From contig DASTOM010000001.1 in the NCBI GenBank assembly GCA_035762545.1, forward strand, positions 43,717 to 107,716: 64,000 bases of DNA, read 5' to 3'. Shown piece after piece: positions 7,694 through 15,767 of the stretch; position 1 is the first letter of the stretch, and every line of letters begins with the position of its first letter. The stretch comes from JANQRA01 sp035762545 (lineage in GTDB: Bacteria; Actinomycetota; Acidimicrobiia; Spongiisociales; ZC4RG35). A program made the translations under genes and the position numbers. The notes beneath the pieces were generated by a model. The model was not told the DNA's origin and did no database searches. It saw nothing but the letters and a program-made list of their open reading frames with translations.

Positions 7694-8497
7694 TCACTGA
7701 TCCACGTAGATGAGCTCGCAGGTGAGGAGATCGACGAATGCGATCGGCGCATCTTCGAGGGCGGTGTCCTCGGGGATGGCGGCGACGTAGGGGTTGGCGT
7801 CCTCAGGCACGGCGACACCGCCCTCTGCATCCTCCGCCGACGGCGAACCAGCACCGATGACCTCGAAACCGGTCAGCTCGGCCGACTCCAGACAAGTCTC
7901 GATCCTGGAGCTCTGTTCCGCCTCTTCATCCTCGAACTGGTAGGTGTCAACGTCGCCGGTGCGAACCTTCTCGGCCTCTGCCTCGTAGTAGGCGACGTCA
8001 GCAGCGGTCATCGCTCTGGAGAAGTCCTGGGACAGCAGTGCGGTGATGTCTGGCTCGACGCCGTCGGTCGGGGCCGGTGCCGAAGTCTCACCACCTGAAT
8101 CGCCGCCTTCGGCGGAGTCGGCGGCGGTCGTAGCGGTCGCCGCTTCCATGGCCGCGTCTCCCCCCCCGCCGCTTTGGTTGATCACCGCCACGAGACCCAC
8201 CACGACGAACATACCGGCCGCGACGGGTGCCCATCGGTAGTACCACGGAGAGCGCGTCTTCTCTCCAGCGACATCCTGGCTCCGGAGCTCGGTCCAGACG
8301 TCTCGATGAAGGGCGGACCGTTCCATCTCGGTGAGCATGGCCGGCCCGAGGTTGGAGAGCGCCTCGTAGGCAAGCTTCTGGGACTCGTACTCCGCCTGGA
8401 ACTCGGGGTCGGACGCAATCAGGGCGCGCGCCTCGGTCTCGTCTTCCAGCCGACCCTCGACGAGGGCGGCGATCAGGTCGAGATCCCTATCACGCAT
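7694..8497 (-). CDS. Membrane-anchored anti-sigma factor-like protein
   Basis: A 267-residue protein in the anti-sigma position, 21 nt after the ECF sigma gene. The N-terminal cytoplasmic part has the anti-sigma pattern of short acidic helices (DLIAALVEGRLEDETEAR, ALIASDPEFQAEYESQ) but no zinc-binding HxxxCxxC motif. One transmembrane helix lies at about residues 87-106 (WAPVAAGMFVVVGLVAV). A Gly/Ala/Thr-rich acidic linker and an extracytoplasmic domain follow; it has two cysteines (IETCLESAE, LLTCELIYVDQ) that could form a disulfide. Its neighbours trxB and trxA make redox sensing an attractive but unproven idea. The corresponding mycobacterial gene follows sigM. Confidence 0.8.
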   Translation of the reverse strand: MRDRDLDLIAALVEGRLEDETEARALIASDPEFQAEYESQKLAYEALSNLGPAMLTEMERSALHRDVWTELRSQDVAGEKTRSPWYYRWAPVAAGMFVVVGLVAVINQSGGGGDAAMEAATATTAADSAEGGDSGGETSAPAPTDGVEPDITALLSQDFSRAMTAADVAYYEAEAEKVRTGDVDTYQFEDEEAEQSSRIETCLESAELTGFEVIGAGSPSAEDAEGGVAVPEDANPYVAAIPEDTALEDAPIAFVDLLTCELIYVDQ

Positions 8498-8518
8498 GCG
8501 TTCTCTTTGATGCTCTAA

Positions 8519-9064
8519 TCACACTGATTGGTTCCCCAACTCTTGGGCCAGGAGCCGTCTCCCCCGGAATACGCGCGACTTCACCGTCCCAACCGGGACA
8601 CCGAGCACATCGGCGACTTCAGGGAGCCCCATGCCTTCGATGTCGGAGAGGACGATGGCGGAACGGAAATCTTGGGGGAGGGCGGCGAGGGCTCTGACTA
8701 TCTCGGGGCGGAGGGCGGCTGAGTCCACTTCGTCCTGCGCCGAATAGTCCGTCGGGTCGAGGTGGCCAGGAATCGGGTCGGTGCGTCGGCGTTTCTGTTT
8801 CCGTAGTTGGTCATAGCAAGTGTTCACCGCGATTCGGTAGATCCAGGTGCCGAGTGCGGAGTTGCCTTTGAACTGGTCAGCCTTGCGAAATGCCGTCAGG
8901 AACGTCTCCTGGGTGGCGTCCAGAGCCTGCTCTCGATTTCCCATGATCCGGAGACACACCGAGAACACGCGGTCCTCGTGGTGACGCATGATCTGGTTGA
9001 ACGCTTCGTGATCACCTTCGACAACGCGCGCCAGGAGTTCCTGGTCTTGGGCTGCGGTGGTCAC
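8519..9064 (-). CDS. ECF RNA polymerase sigma factor, SigM-like
   Basis: A 181-residue ECF sigma factor. Region 2 includes NREQALDATQETFLTAFRKA and WIYRIAVNTCYDQLRKQ (the -10 recognition helix), and region 4 includes ALAALPQDFRSAIVLSDIEG and LGVPVGTVKSRVFRGRR (the -35 helix-turn-helix). The GTG at 9064 is chosen because it overlaps the stop of the upstream pseudokinase gene as GTGA and gives a normal ECF N-terminus; a longer frame would run back through the pseudokinase coding region. The position, followed by an anti-sigma gene, trxB and trxA, corresponds to sigM in mycobacteria. Confidence 0.92.
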   Translation of the reverse strand: MTTAAQDQELLARVVEGDHEAFNQIMRHHEDRVFSVCLRIMGNREQALDATQETFLTAFRKADQFKGNSALGTWIYRIAVNTCYDQLRKQKRRRTDPIPGHLDPTDYSAQDEVDSAALRPEIVRALAALPQDFRSAIVLSDIEGMGLPEVADVLGVPVGTVKSRVFRGRRLLAQELGNQSV

Positions 9065-10347
9065 GGTTCGAATCGTAATTCCGCTATCGAAGACTGACGG
9101 GTCCCATCGTCGTTGATGCCAAGGCTGGTGAGCCACACGAGCCAGAATCCGTCTTCCCGCTGGGCGAGGTCGACTTCGGTCGAGCCGGGGGCGGCATTGC
9201 CGCCGCCGACCCTCTCCCAGTCATCGAGCACCCCGCTCGGTTCCGCCGCCCAGTACAGGTCGAAGGAAGTGCCGCTCGTCAGACCCACCATGCGCAGTGT
9301 CCTCGGATCGCCAACGACTCGAACGGAGACTCCGACACCGGGCTTGAGAAGTGGAAGCGGATCGAGATAGCGCTCGGTGCTCCACTCCGTCGCCACATCG
9401 TTGTCGATGAGATTTCCGACCAGATCGTCGTTCTCGCCACCTTCACCGAATGGGTCGAACGAGGCCGGGTCTGCGACCGAGACGTCCCCGGCTGCGAGCG
9501 TGGTGGTGACCTGGGTCGTGACGGTGGTGGGTGACGCCGCCTCAGTGGTGGGCGTGGGCACGACGGGAGCGGCGCCACCGGAAAGAAAGAAGCCGACGAC
9601 GACCAGCGCCACCGCCAGGAGAATCAATGCGAGGGCGGCGATGATGAGACGGCGTGATGTGGGCCCCGTGTTCGAGCGTGGTTCTCGTGGGGTGGGCGCG
9701 GCCCTGAGGGACTTCTCCAGGTCCGCCGCCGACATGGCGCCCGATTGTGCCGAGCGGAGAATCCCGTCGAGGGAACGTGGCACCCCGTCGACCCGCTCCG
9801 AGGGTGGTGGCCCACCTGGTGGTGATCCGGTGAGAGCCGTCTCCAGGGCGCCGGCGAGGGCGCGAACATCGCCCGCCTGGTCTGTGGCTCGGGGTCTGCC
9901 GAAGGCACCCAACTTGGCGGGATGGGCGCCCGAGTAGGAGATTGCGGACGTGTCGAGTCGGCCGTGGGTGGCTCCCGAGGAGTGGAGGGTCGCCAACGCC
10001 CCGGCGAGACCGGCGGCGTTGGGAAGGAAGTCGGGGAGGTCGATCGGTTGGTTGGCTGCGATTCGATCGGCCACCGTGGCGCCACCTGTCCACTCCGACA
10101 CGGCGTAGGCCCCGCCGTCCACCCTGGCGACAGTGAAGACCCTGGCCAGGTGGGCGTGACTCGTCTTTGCCGCCTCGGACACCGCCTGAACGAACTCAGA
10201 ACGACGCTCCGAGGTCGACTCGGGGCCGAGGCTCCGGATCAGGACCGGTCGGTCGAGCGAGGTGTCGGTCGCCAGCCACTCCTCGAGGTCGCCATCCCGT
10301 CCGAGACGCACCTCGAGCGAGTAGCGGTCGGGAATCGCTGCGGGCAC
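9061..10347 (-). CDS. Membrane pseudokinase with extracytoplasmic sensor domain (MviN C-terminal-like)
   Basis: About 428 residues. The N-terminal ~210 residues have the outline of a Ser/Thr kinase fold (SLEVRLGRDGDLEEWLATD; LARVFTVARVDGGAYAVSEW hinge region), but the catalytic residues are gone: the beta-3 lysine is Arg (VLIRSL), the HRD loop reads HGRLD, and DFG reads GAFG. One transmembrane helix (IIAALALILLAVALVVVGFF) leads to a Thr/Pro-rich linker and a discoidin-like beta domain that ends the protein. The mycobacterial MviN (MurJ) protein, encoded next to sigM, carries a pseudokinase and extracellular domain of this kind after its flippase part; here no flippase is present. The stop overlaps the sigma gene start by 4 nt. 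The GTG start at 10347 is the first suitable codon after the upstream gene, but has no good ribosome site. Confidence 0.75.
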   Translation of the reverse strand: MPAAIPDRYSLEVRLGRDGDLEEWLATDTSLDRPVLIRSLGPESTSERRSEFVQAVSEAAKTSHAHLARVFTVARVDGGAYAVSEWTGGATVADRIAANQPIDLPDFLPNAAGLAGALATLHSSGATHGRLDTSAISYSGAHPAKLGAFGRPRATDQAGDVRALAGALETALTGSPPGGPPPSERVDGVPRSLDGILRSAQSGAMSAADLEKSLRAAPTPREPRSNTGPTSRRLIIAALALILLAVALVVVGFFLSGGAAPVVPTPTTEAASPTTVTTQVTTTLAAGDVSVADPASFDPFGEGGENDDLVGNLIDNDVATEWSTERYLDPLPLLKPGVGVSVRVVGDPRTLRMVGLTSGTSFDLYWAAEPSGVLDDWERVGGGNAAPGSTEVDLAQREDGFWLVWLTSLGINDDGTRQSSIAELRFEP

Positions 10348-10364
10348 GCGCGTCAGTTCAGCAG

Positions 10365-11132
10365 CTAACCGCTCTGATGACGAAGAACCGTCAGTTCGGT
10401 GCCGGTATCGGTGAACCCGGTGCGTTGGTAGAGCGCGATGGCCCGGTGATTGTCCGGACGAACATTGAGGATCATCGTGCGACCGCCGTTGGCCGCACCC
10501 CAGCGCACGGCCTCGCCGACCAGGGCACGACCAAGGCCGCGCCCGGCCCAACCCGGGTGTACGGCGATTCGGTGGAGATAGGTCACTCCCCATTGCGATC
10601 CGACGATGGCGTAACCCGCCACGGCATCATTGTCCGGCACGACGAGAAGAGTGTGGGCCCGATTGGTCATCAACGCCTCGAAGAGGCCTTCCCGGCTCAT
10701 GCTCCAGAAGCCCTCGAACGAGGCGCGGTCGACCTCGAGGATCGCCTCCCAGTTCGGATCGCTATTGCTCGTCACTTCGATGTCACTGGCGACCGAAGCG
10801 ACCGGGTTGAGCCCTCGTTCCATGATCCGCAGCCCAGCATGTGGCTCGAAACCGCTGCGCAGCCAGACCCGCGACGAGCTACCGAACAGCGCCGGTGAGT
10901 AACAGACCCTGCCGGCCAGCTCGTGGATCCGTCGGGTGACGGAGATGAGGAACTCCGCCCCGCCTCGGTCCAGGCGGATCATGGGCTCGGTCACCTGGTC
11001 GTTCCAGGGTCGGGCGCGGGCGCGAAACCACCCTGTCGACAGGGTGATCGGGTCGGGCCACTCGCCTTCGACGCGGACAAGAGTCGGCACCTGTGCGAGA
11101 GTAAGTAGATGGACGTGATAGTTGCGAGCCAT
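10365..11132 (-). CDS. GNAT-family N-acetyltransferase
   Basis: About 255 residues with a clear GNAT domain in the C-terminal half: the acetyl-CoA pyrophosphate-binding motif HPGWAGRGLGRALVGEAV and the final strand pattern NVRPDNHRAIALYQRTGFTDTG. The N-terminal half (RVEGEWPDPITLSTGW onwards) may be a degenerate second GNAT fold, as in mycothiol synthase-type proteins, but this cannot be decided by eye. ATG 11132 has GGAGGAGGG upstream, which is why it is preferred; it makes the gene overlap the divergent deacetylase gene by 24 nt. GTG 11090 would avoid the overlap. It is probably the first gene of the pseudokinase-sigM operon. Confidence 0.78.
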   Translation of the reverse strand: MARNYHVHLLTLAQVPTLVRVEGEWPDPITLSTGWFRARARPWNDQVTEPMIRLDRGGAEFLISVTRRIHELAGRVCYSPALFGSSSRVWLRSGFEPHAGLRIMERGLNPVASVASDIEVTSNSDPNWEAILEVDRASFEGFWSMSREGLFEALMTNRAHTLLVVPDNDAVAGYAIVGSQWGVTYLHRIAVHPGWAGRGLGRALVGEAVRWGAANGGRTMILNVRPDNHRAIALYQRTGFTDTGTELTVLRHQSG

Positions 11133-12119
11133 CCATCTGCCCTCCTCCACGACACCGGCCGCCGTCATCCGGAGCGACCCGAGCGGGTCGGTGCGGTGCT
11201 CGACGGTATCGATGCCAGCGGTTTGGACGTCAAGCGGATCACGTCGCCAAAGATCGAGAGGAGCGAGTTGGCCCTGGTCCACGACTCCTCCTACATAGGG
11301 ATGATCCAGACGTTCTGCGAGTTGGGTGGAGGTGCCCTCGACATGGACACCTTCGTCTCCCGGGCGTCATGGGAGGCGGCGCTTGCCGCGGCCGGAGGCG
11401 TGCGCGCCCTCGTCGAAGAGTTGGGTGGCGGCGGGCCGGCTCCCGGATTCTCGGTCTCACGTCCCCCGGGGCATCACGCATTACGAGACCGGGCGATGGG
11501 ATTCTGTCTGTTCAACAACGTGGCTGTGAGCGCCGCCTACCTCCGGTCTCGCGGCGATCGGGTCGCCATCCTGGACTGGGATGTCCATCACGGCAATGGA
11601 ACTCAAGAGATGGTGATGGACGACAACGGGATCCTCTACGCCTCGATCCATCAGAATCACTTCTACCCCTTCGCTGGAGACCTGGAGGACATCGAGGCAG
11701 GCGATGCCAAGGGAACCACGGTCAACGTCCCGCTCCCGGCGGGCACCGGTGGGGACGTCTACCGGCGGGCGTGGGGGGAGCTCATCCTCCCGGTTCTGTC
11801 GCAGTTCGAACCGGACTGGGTGCTGCTCAGCGCCGGGTTCGATGCCCACACCAATGACCATCTCGCCAACTTCCACCTCCTGGCGGACGACTACGGGTGG
11901 ATGGCCGCAGAGCTAGCCGGGATCCATCCGGCCGGCCGCATCATCGTCGCTCTCGAGGGCGGTTACGACCTGGACGCCCTACGGGACTCGACCCGGGCGA
12001 CATTGCTGGGGCTCAACGGGCGGTGGGAGTCGGATCTGGAGCCAATCGAGTCCCCGATTCAGTCGACGGCTGCATTCGGTGAGGCGGCCTCCGTCATAGC
12101 GGCGCACTGGTCCGTATGA
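11109..12119 (+). CDS. Histone deacetylase-like amidohydrolase (AcuC/HDAC family)
   Basis: A 336-residue zinc-dependent deacetylase. Family motifs are HDTGRRHPERPERV at the N-terminus, the catalytic di-histidine in SRPPGHHA (residues 118-124), the metal site ILDWDVHHGNGTQ (about 154-166), the second aspartate in LSAGFDAH, and LEGGYDLDAL near the C-terminus. Bacterial members remove acetyl groups from lysines, polyamines or acetoin-pathway enzymes. It is divergent from, and overlaps, an acetyltransferase gene, so the two may form a writer-eraser pair; that is inference. The ATG at 11109 gives the normal N-terminus. Confidence 0.9.
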   Translation: MDVIVASHPSALLHDTGRRHPERPERVGAVLDGIDASGLDVKRITSPKIERSELALVHDSSYIGMIQTFCELGGGALDMDTFVSRASWEAALAAAGGVRALVEELGGGGPAPGFSVSRPPGHHALRDRAMGFCLFNNVAVSAAYLRSRGDRVAILDWDVHHGNGTQEMVMDDNGILYASIHQNHFYPFAGDLEDIEAGDAKGTTVNVPLPAGTGGDVYRRAWGELILPVLSQFEPDWVLLSAGFDAHTNDHLANFHLLADDYGWMAAELAGIHPAGRIIVALEGGYDLDALRDSTRATLLGLNGRWESDLEPIESPIQSTAAFGEAASVIAAHWSV

Positions 12120-12193
12120 GCTGCGATATCCGCTCAACTCAGGGCGATTTCCGCCGATAACGCCTGTCGGAGCTAGGCGAGGAAATCATCCAA

Positions 12194-13273
12194 ATGGAGA
12201 ACAACATCGACGCCCTGTTGAAGCAGGCCGTGAATCACGGGGCTTCGGATATCCACCTCAAGGTCGGTTCCGCCCCGATCCTGCGAATCGACGGAGACCT
12301 GCGGCGTCTGGAAGGCTACGAGCCGTTGCGGCCAGCTGACACGCTCGGGTATGCCGAAGCCATGTTCACCGAGAAGGCCGCTGCCGACTTCAAAGAGTCG
12401 GGCTCGGCCGACTTCGCGTACGGGAAGCACGAGCTGGGGCGTTTCCGGGCCACGGCGTTCCGACAGAGGGGAAGTGTCTCAGTCGTCCTCCGCCGCGTGG
12501 TTCCGGGCTCGCGATCCTTTTCCGAGTTGGGTCTTCCCAAGTCGATGGAGCGAATCGCCAAGGCCAAGTCCGGCCTCGTCATAGTCACGGGCCCTTCCGG
12601 CTCGGGGAAGACCACGACGATGGCGTCGATCCTCGACTGGATCAACTCCAACGAGGGTCGGGCGATACTGACCATCGAAGACCCCATCGAGGTGCTTCAC
12701 CCCGACAAGAGGTCGGTGGTAGTGCAGCGCGAGGTCGGGGTCGACACCGCCGACGCCGCAGGCGCCATCCAGGCGGCGATGCGTCATGACGCCGACGTGA
12801 TCCTGATCTCGGAGATCTCGAATGTGGAGATCGCCCGAGCGGCCATCGACGCCGCCGAGACGGGACACCTGGTCGTGACTTCGATGCGGACCAGCGATCC
12901 CGCCGACACCGTGAGCCGGTTGGTGTCGATGTTTCCCGAGTCACAGCAGAAGGTCGTCCGTGGCCAGCTGGCCGGTGTCCTTCAAGCCGTCATCAGTCAG
13001 ATCCTCGTCGACGCCGGCGAGCGCGGCTTGGTCCTCGCCTGTGAGGTGCTCACCAACAACGAGCGCGCCCAGGAGTGGATCCTCGGCCACGAGGAGGCCT
13101 CGTTCCTCGTGGAGATCATCAAAGACAGCAGCTTCCACGGCATGCAGACCTTCGACCAGGCCCTGCTCCAGCATGTGCTCGGCGGCAGTGTCGGGATCGA
13201 GTCGGTGCTGCCCTTCGTGAGGAACACCCACGAGCTGAAGGCCAAGGCGATGGCCGCCGGCATATCGGTCTGA
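12194..13273 (+). CDS. PilT/PilU-like type IV pilus retraction ATPase
   Basis: A 359-residue secretion-superfamily ATPase. The N-terminal PilT domain begins DALLKQAVNHGASDIHLKVG; Walker A is GPSGSGKTTT (about 134-143), the Asp box is TIEDPIEVLH, and the His box is AAIDAAETGHLVVTSM. The Walker B segment reads DVILISEISNVE, whereas PilT proteins have DxxLxGExRDxE, so the invariant Gly, Arg and Asp are changed. The C-terminal MQTFDQALLQHV motif of PilT is kept. No other pilus gene is in the window, so its partner is unknown. A GAGGAAAT ribosome site precedes the ATG. It could power a pilus or a diverged motor. Confidence 0.87.
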   Translation: MENNIDALLKQAVNHGASDIHLKVGSAPILRIDGDLRRLEGYEPLRPADTLGYAEAMFTEKAAADFKESGSADFAYGKHELGRFRATAFRQRGSVSVVLRRVVPGSRSFSELGLPKSMERIAKAKSGLVIVTGPSGSGKTTTMASILDWINSNEGRAILTIEDPIEVLHPDKRSVVVQREVGVDTADAAGAIQAAMRHDADVILISEISNVEIARAAIDAAETGHLVVTSMRTSDPADTVSRLVSMFPESQQKVVRGQLAGVLQAVISQILVDAGERGLVLACEVLTNNERAQEWILGHEEASFLVEIIKDSSFHGMQTFDQALLQHVLGGSVGIESVLPFVRNTHELKAKAMAAGISV

Positions 13274-13301
13274 CAACCTCGGGCCATTGGCCTCGGACCG
13301 A

Positions 13302-13315
13302 TAACCTGCGCCTCT
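13302..13315 (+). promoter_or_regulatory. Leaderless -10 box of pcnA
   Basis: TAACCT at 13302-13307 ends 8 nt before the GTG start of the CCA-adding enzyme gene; no ribosome binding site is present. It matches the TAnnnT pattern seen before many genes in the window. Confidence 0.6.
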
Positions 13316-14731
13316 GTGATCCCTGAGCGGCTCGAGTTCCTCGCTTCCCCGAAGCTCCCGCCTGCCCAACTCTCAGACGTCTTCGCCGCGGCAGGTGAGG
13401 AGATCCATCTCGTCGGTGGCTCGGTGCGCGACGCCTTACTCGGGCGCGATGTCACCGACTTCGACTTCGCCACCAGCGCCCGGCCCGATCGGGTCCTCGA
13501 GTTGCTCCGCCCTTGGGCAGACGCCGTCTACGAGGTGGGGGTCCGTTTCGGCACCGTCGGGGCGCAGAAGGATGGGACCACCGTCGAGGTGACGACCTAC
13601 CGGAGTGAGATCTACCGGGACGACTCCCGGAAACCCCAGGTGACCTACTCCGATGACCTGTCTGAGGATCTCAGCCGCCGTGACTTCACGGTGAATGCCA
13701 TCGCCCTGTCGCTGCCCGGGATGGAAGCCGTCGATCCGTTTGGTGGGCTCGCCGATCTGGCCCGTGAGACTCTGCGCACCCCTCTCGACCCTCACATCTC
13801 CTTCGGAGACGACCCACTCCGGATGCTCCGCCTCTTCAGGTTCCAGGCGACCCTCGGCTTCTCGCCGAACGAGGCGGCCCTGGCGGCAGTGAGGGAGATG
13901 GGCGACCGTCTTCAGATCGTGTCGGCCGAGCGGATCCGGGACGAGCTCTCCAAGCTGATCGTCGCGCTCGAGCCCGGTGAGGCGCTTCATGCGATTGTCG
14001 AGAGCGGGCTGGCCGACCACTTCCTGCCCGAGCTCCCCGGTCTGGCCATGGAGCAGGACCCTCAACACCACCACAAGGACGTACTGGCGCACACCTTCGC
14101 AGTGGTCGACAAGGCGAGCCCTCTCCTCACCCTGCGTCTCGCCGCCCTCTTTCACGACGTGGGGAAACCGGAGACTCGCGAATTCGGTCCCGGTGGGGTC
14201 ACCTTCCACCACCACGAGGTGGTGGGAGCCCGAATGGCTCGAAAGCGTCTCAAGGAGCTCCGCTACCCGAAGGACGTCGTCGACGACGTATCCCAGCTGG
14301 TCTACCTGCACCTCCGTCCTCACACCTTGAAGCTCGGCTGGACCGATTCGGCCGTGAGACGGTACGTGCGCGACGCCGGCCCACTCCTCGACCAGCTGAA
14401 CGAGCTGGTCCGATGTGACGTCACCACCGCAAACCAGAGGCGGGAGCGGGCGATCCAGAGCCGCATCGACGAGCTCGAGGTGAGGATCGCCGACCTGTCA
14501 CAGCGCGAGCAGCTGGCCAGGCTCCGCGCCCCGATCGATGGGCACGAGGTCATGTCCTATCTCGGGATCGACCCGGGGCCACGGGTGGGGGAGATCATGG
14601 GCATCCTCCTCGAGAAGCGAATCGAGGACGGTCCGTACCCGAGAGCCGAGGCGTTCGAGACGGCCCGTGCCTGGGCGCTGTCCCAGGGGCTCGCCGATCC
14701 CGGCGAGCCACCTTCGTCGGAAGAGGAGTAG
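13316..14731 (+). CDS. pcnA: CCA tRNA nucleotidyltransferase
   Basis: A 471-residue class II nucleotidyltransferase with a C-terminal HD domain. The N-terminal motif LVGGSVRDALLGRDVTDFDF carries the two catalytic aspartates; RRDFTVNAIAL and DPLRMLRLFRF are the following family motifs; the HD domain shows LAALFHDVGKPETR and HHHEVVGA. It adds or repairs the 3' CCA of tRNAs. The mycobacterial pcnA lies in the same neighbourhood, beyond the sigM region. It begins with GTG 13316, directly behind a TAACCT promoter box. Confidence 0.95.
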   Translation: MIPERLEFLASPKLPPAQLSDVFAAAGEEIHLVGGSVRDALLGRDVTDFDFATSARPDRVLELLRPWADAVYEVGVRFGTVGAQKDGTTVEVTTYRSEIYRDDSRKPQVTYSDDLSEDLSRRDFTVNAIALSLPGMEAVDPFGGLADLARETLRTPLDPHISFGDDPLRMLRLFRFQATLGFSPNEAALAAVREMGDRLQIVSAERIRDELSKLIVALEPGEALHAIVESGLADHFLPELPGLAMEQDPQHHHKDVLAHTFAVVDKASPLLTLRLAALFHDVGKPETREFGPGGVTFHHHEVVGARMARKRLKELRYPKDVVDDVSQLVYLHLRPHTLKLGWTDSAVRRYVRDAGPLLDQLNELVRCDVTTANQRRERAIQSRIDELEVRIADLSQREQLARLRAPIDGHEVMSYLGIDPGPRVGEIMGILLEKRIEDGPYPRAEAFETARAWALSQGLADPGEPPSSEEE

Positions 14732-14788
14732 CGCCGACCCGGGGTACGCAAGTACCGCCACCCGGCTGGCTACCAAATCGTTGACCCC

Positions 14789-14800
14789 TAGCCTGAGGCC
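14789..14800 (+). promoter_or_regulatory. Leaderless -10 box of the endonuclease/phosphatase gene
   Basis: TAGCCT at 14789-14794 ends 6 nt before the GTG start at 14801, with no Shine-Dalgarno sequence. Confidence 0.55.
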
Positions 14801-15733
14801 GTGATCATCGTCGTGATTCCTGCGGTCGCGTTGGCCGCGATCACAGTTGCCGCGTTCGGAGGCCGCTGGGTGTGGTGGCTCGACGTGCTGGCCAATTTCC
14901 GTGCCCAATACGTGGTGGCGCTCGCCGTCCTCGGACTGGTGATCATGATGTCCCGTTGGCGCAAATCGGGATACGTCGTCCTCGCCGCCGCTCTCCTCAA
15001 TCTCGTGGTTGTGCTCCCGCTGTACATCGGATCACCAGCGGAGGCGCGGGTAGACGCCCCCACCATCAGGGTCATGTCTTTCAACCTCCTGTCCACCAAT
15101 GAGGAGTACTCGGCGGTCGCCGAGTACATCGAGACGGTCGACCCTGACATCGTGTTTCTCCATGAGGCGAGTCGTCCCTGGGAGGTGGCGATGGAGTCGG
15201 CCGGCCTCGACTACGAGGTCGTGCGTCCCAGGTCGGACGACCTGATCTTCGGGACCCTGGTGCTTCTCCGCGGGGAGGACATCACCGCGGTGTCCCACGG
15301 ATTCGCCGCGGCGGCGCCCAGGGCTGTGTCGTTGAAGTACGTCCCCCATGGGTGGGACGTGCCCATTGCGATCCTCGGAACCCACCCACTCGCTCCGACC
15401 GATCGGGAACGGGCCGATCTTCGTGATGCCCAGATGGGTTTCGCCGGGGCTTGGGCGGCCGAACAAGAGGGGGCGTACATGGTGGTGGGTGATTTCAACT
15501 CGACACCCTGGTCCTGGCCGTTCCGAAGACTGCTGGATCTCGCCGACCTCCAGAACAGCCAGAGTGGATTCGGGCTGCAACCCACGTTCCCGTCCACCTC
15601 CAACCTCCTCTTCAGAGTCCCCATCGATCACCTCGTGCACTCACCCGCACTCGAAGTCACCTCGCGACAGCTCGGGCCGGCCCTGGGGTCGGACCACTTC
15701 CCGTTGGTCGTCGATCTCCAGGTCGCCGGCTGA
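14801..15733 (+). CDS. Membrane-anchored endonuclease/exonuclease/phosphatase family protein
   Basis: A 310-residue protein with about three N-terminal transmembrane helices (to residue ~78) and an extracytoplasmic EEP domain. The domain shows IRVMSFNLLSTNEEYS (first active-site Asn), DIVFLHEASRPW (metal Glu), VVGDFNSTPWS (Asp-x-Asn) and ALGSDHFPLVVDL (final Asp-His pair), so all catalytic positions of the superfamily are kept. Substrates of such membrane forms range from phospholipids to nucleic acids; I cannot tell which. It is translated from GTG 14801 and followed 34 nt later by the aminopeptidase gene, which has its own promoter box. Confidence 0.85.
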   Translation: MIIVVIPAVALAAITVAAFGGRWVWWLDVLANFRAQYVVALAVLGLVIMMSRWRKSGYVVLAAALLNLVVVLPLYIGSPAEARVDAPTIRVMSFNLLSTNEEYSAVAEYIETVDPDIVFLHEASRPWEVAMESAGLDYEVVRPRSDDLIFGTLVLLRGEDITAVSHGFAAAAPRAVSLKYVPHGWDVPIAILGTHPLAPTDRERADLRDAQMGFAGAWAAEQEGAYMVVGDFNSTPWSWPFRRLLDLADLQNSQSGFGLQPTFPSTSNLLFRVPIDHLVHSPALEVTSRQLGPALGSDHFPLVVDLQVAG

Positions 15734-15754
15734 AACGCAGCGGCGCCGGCCGGA

Positions 15755-15767
15755 TACGATGCTCGCC
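15755..15767 (+). promoter_or_regulatory. Leaderless -10 box of pepP
   Basis: TACGAT at 15755-15760 ends 7 nt before ATG 15768. The last bases of the box overlap an alternative in-frame ATG at 15759. Confidence 0.55.

Noticed and set aside
10348..10593. N-terminal extension of the pseudokinase protein to 510 residues
   Set aside because: It would be translated from within the GNAT gene on another frame and its sequence is Arg/Pro/His-rich without family similarity.
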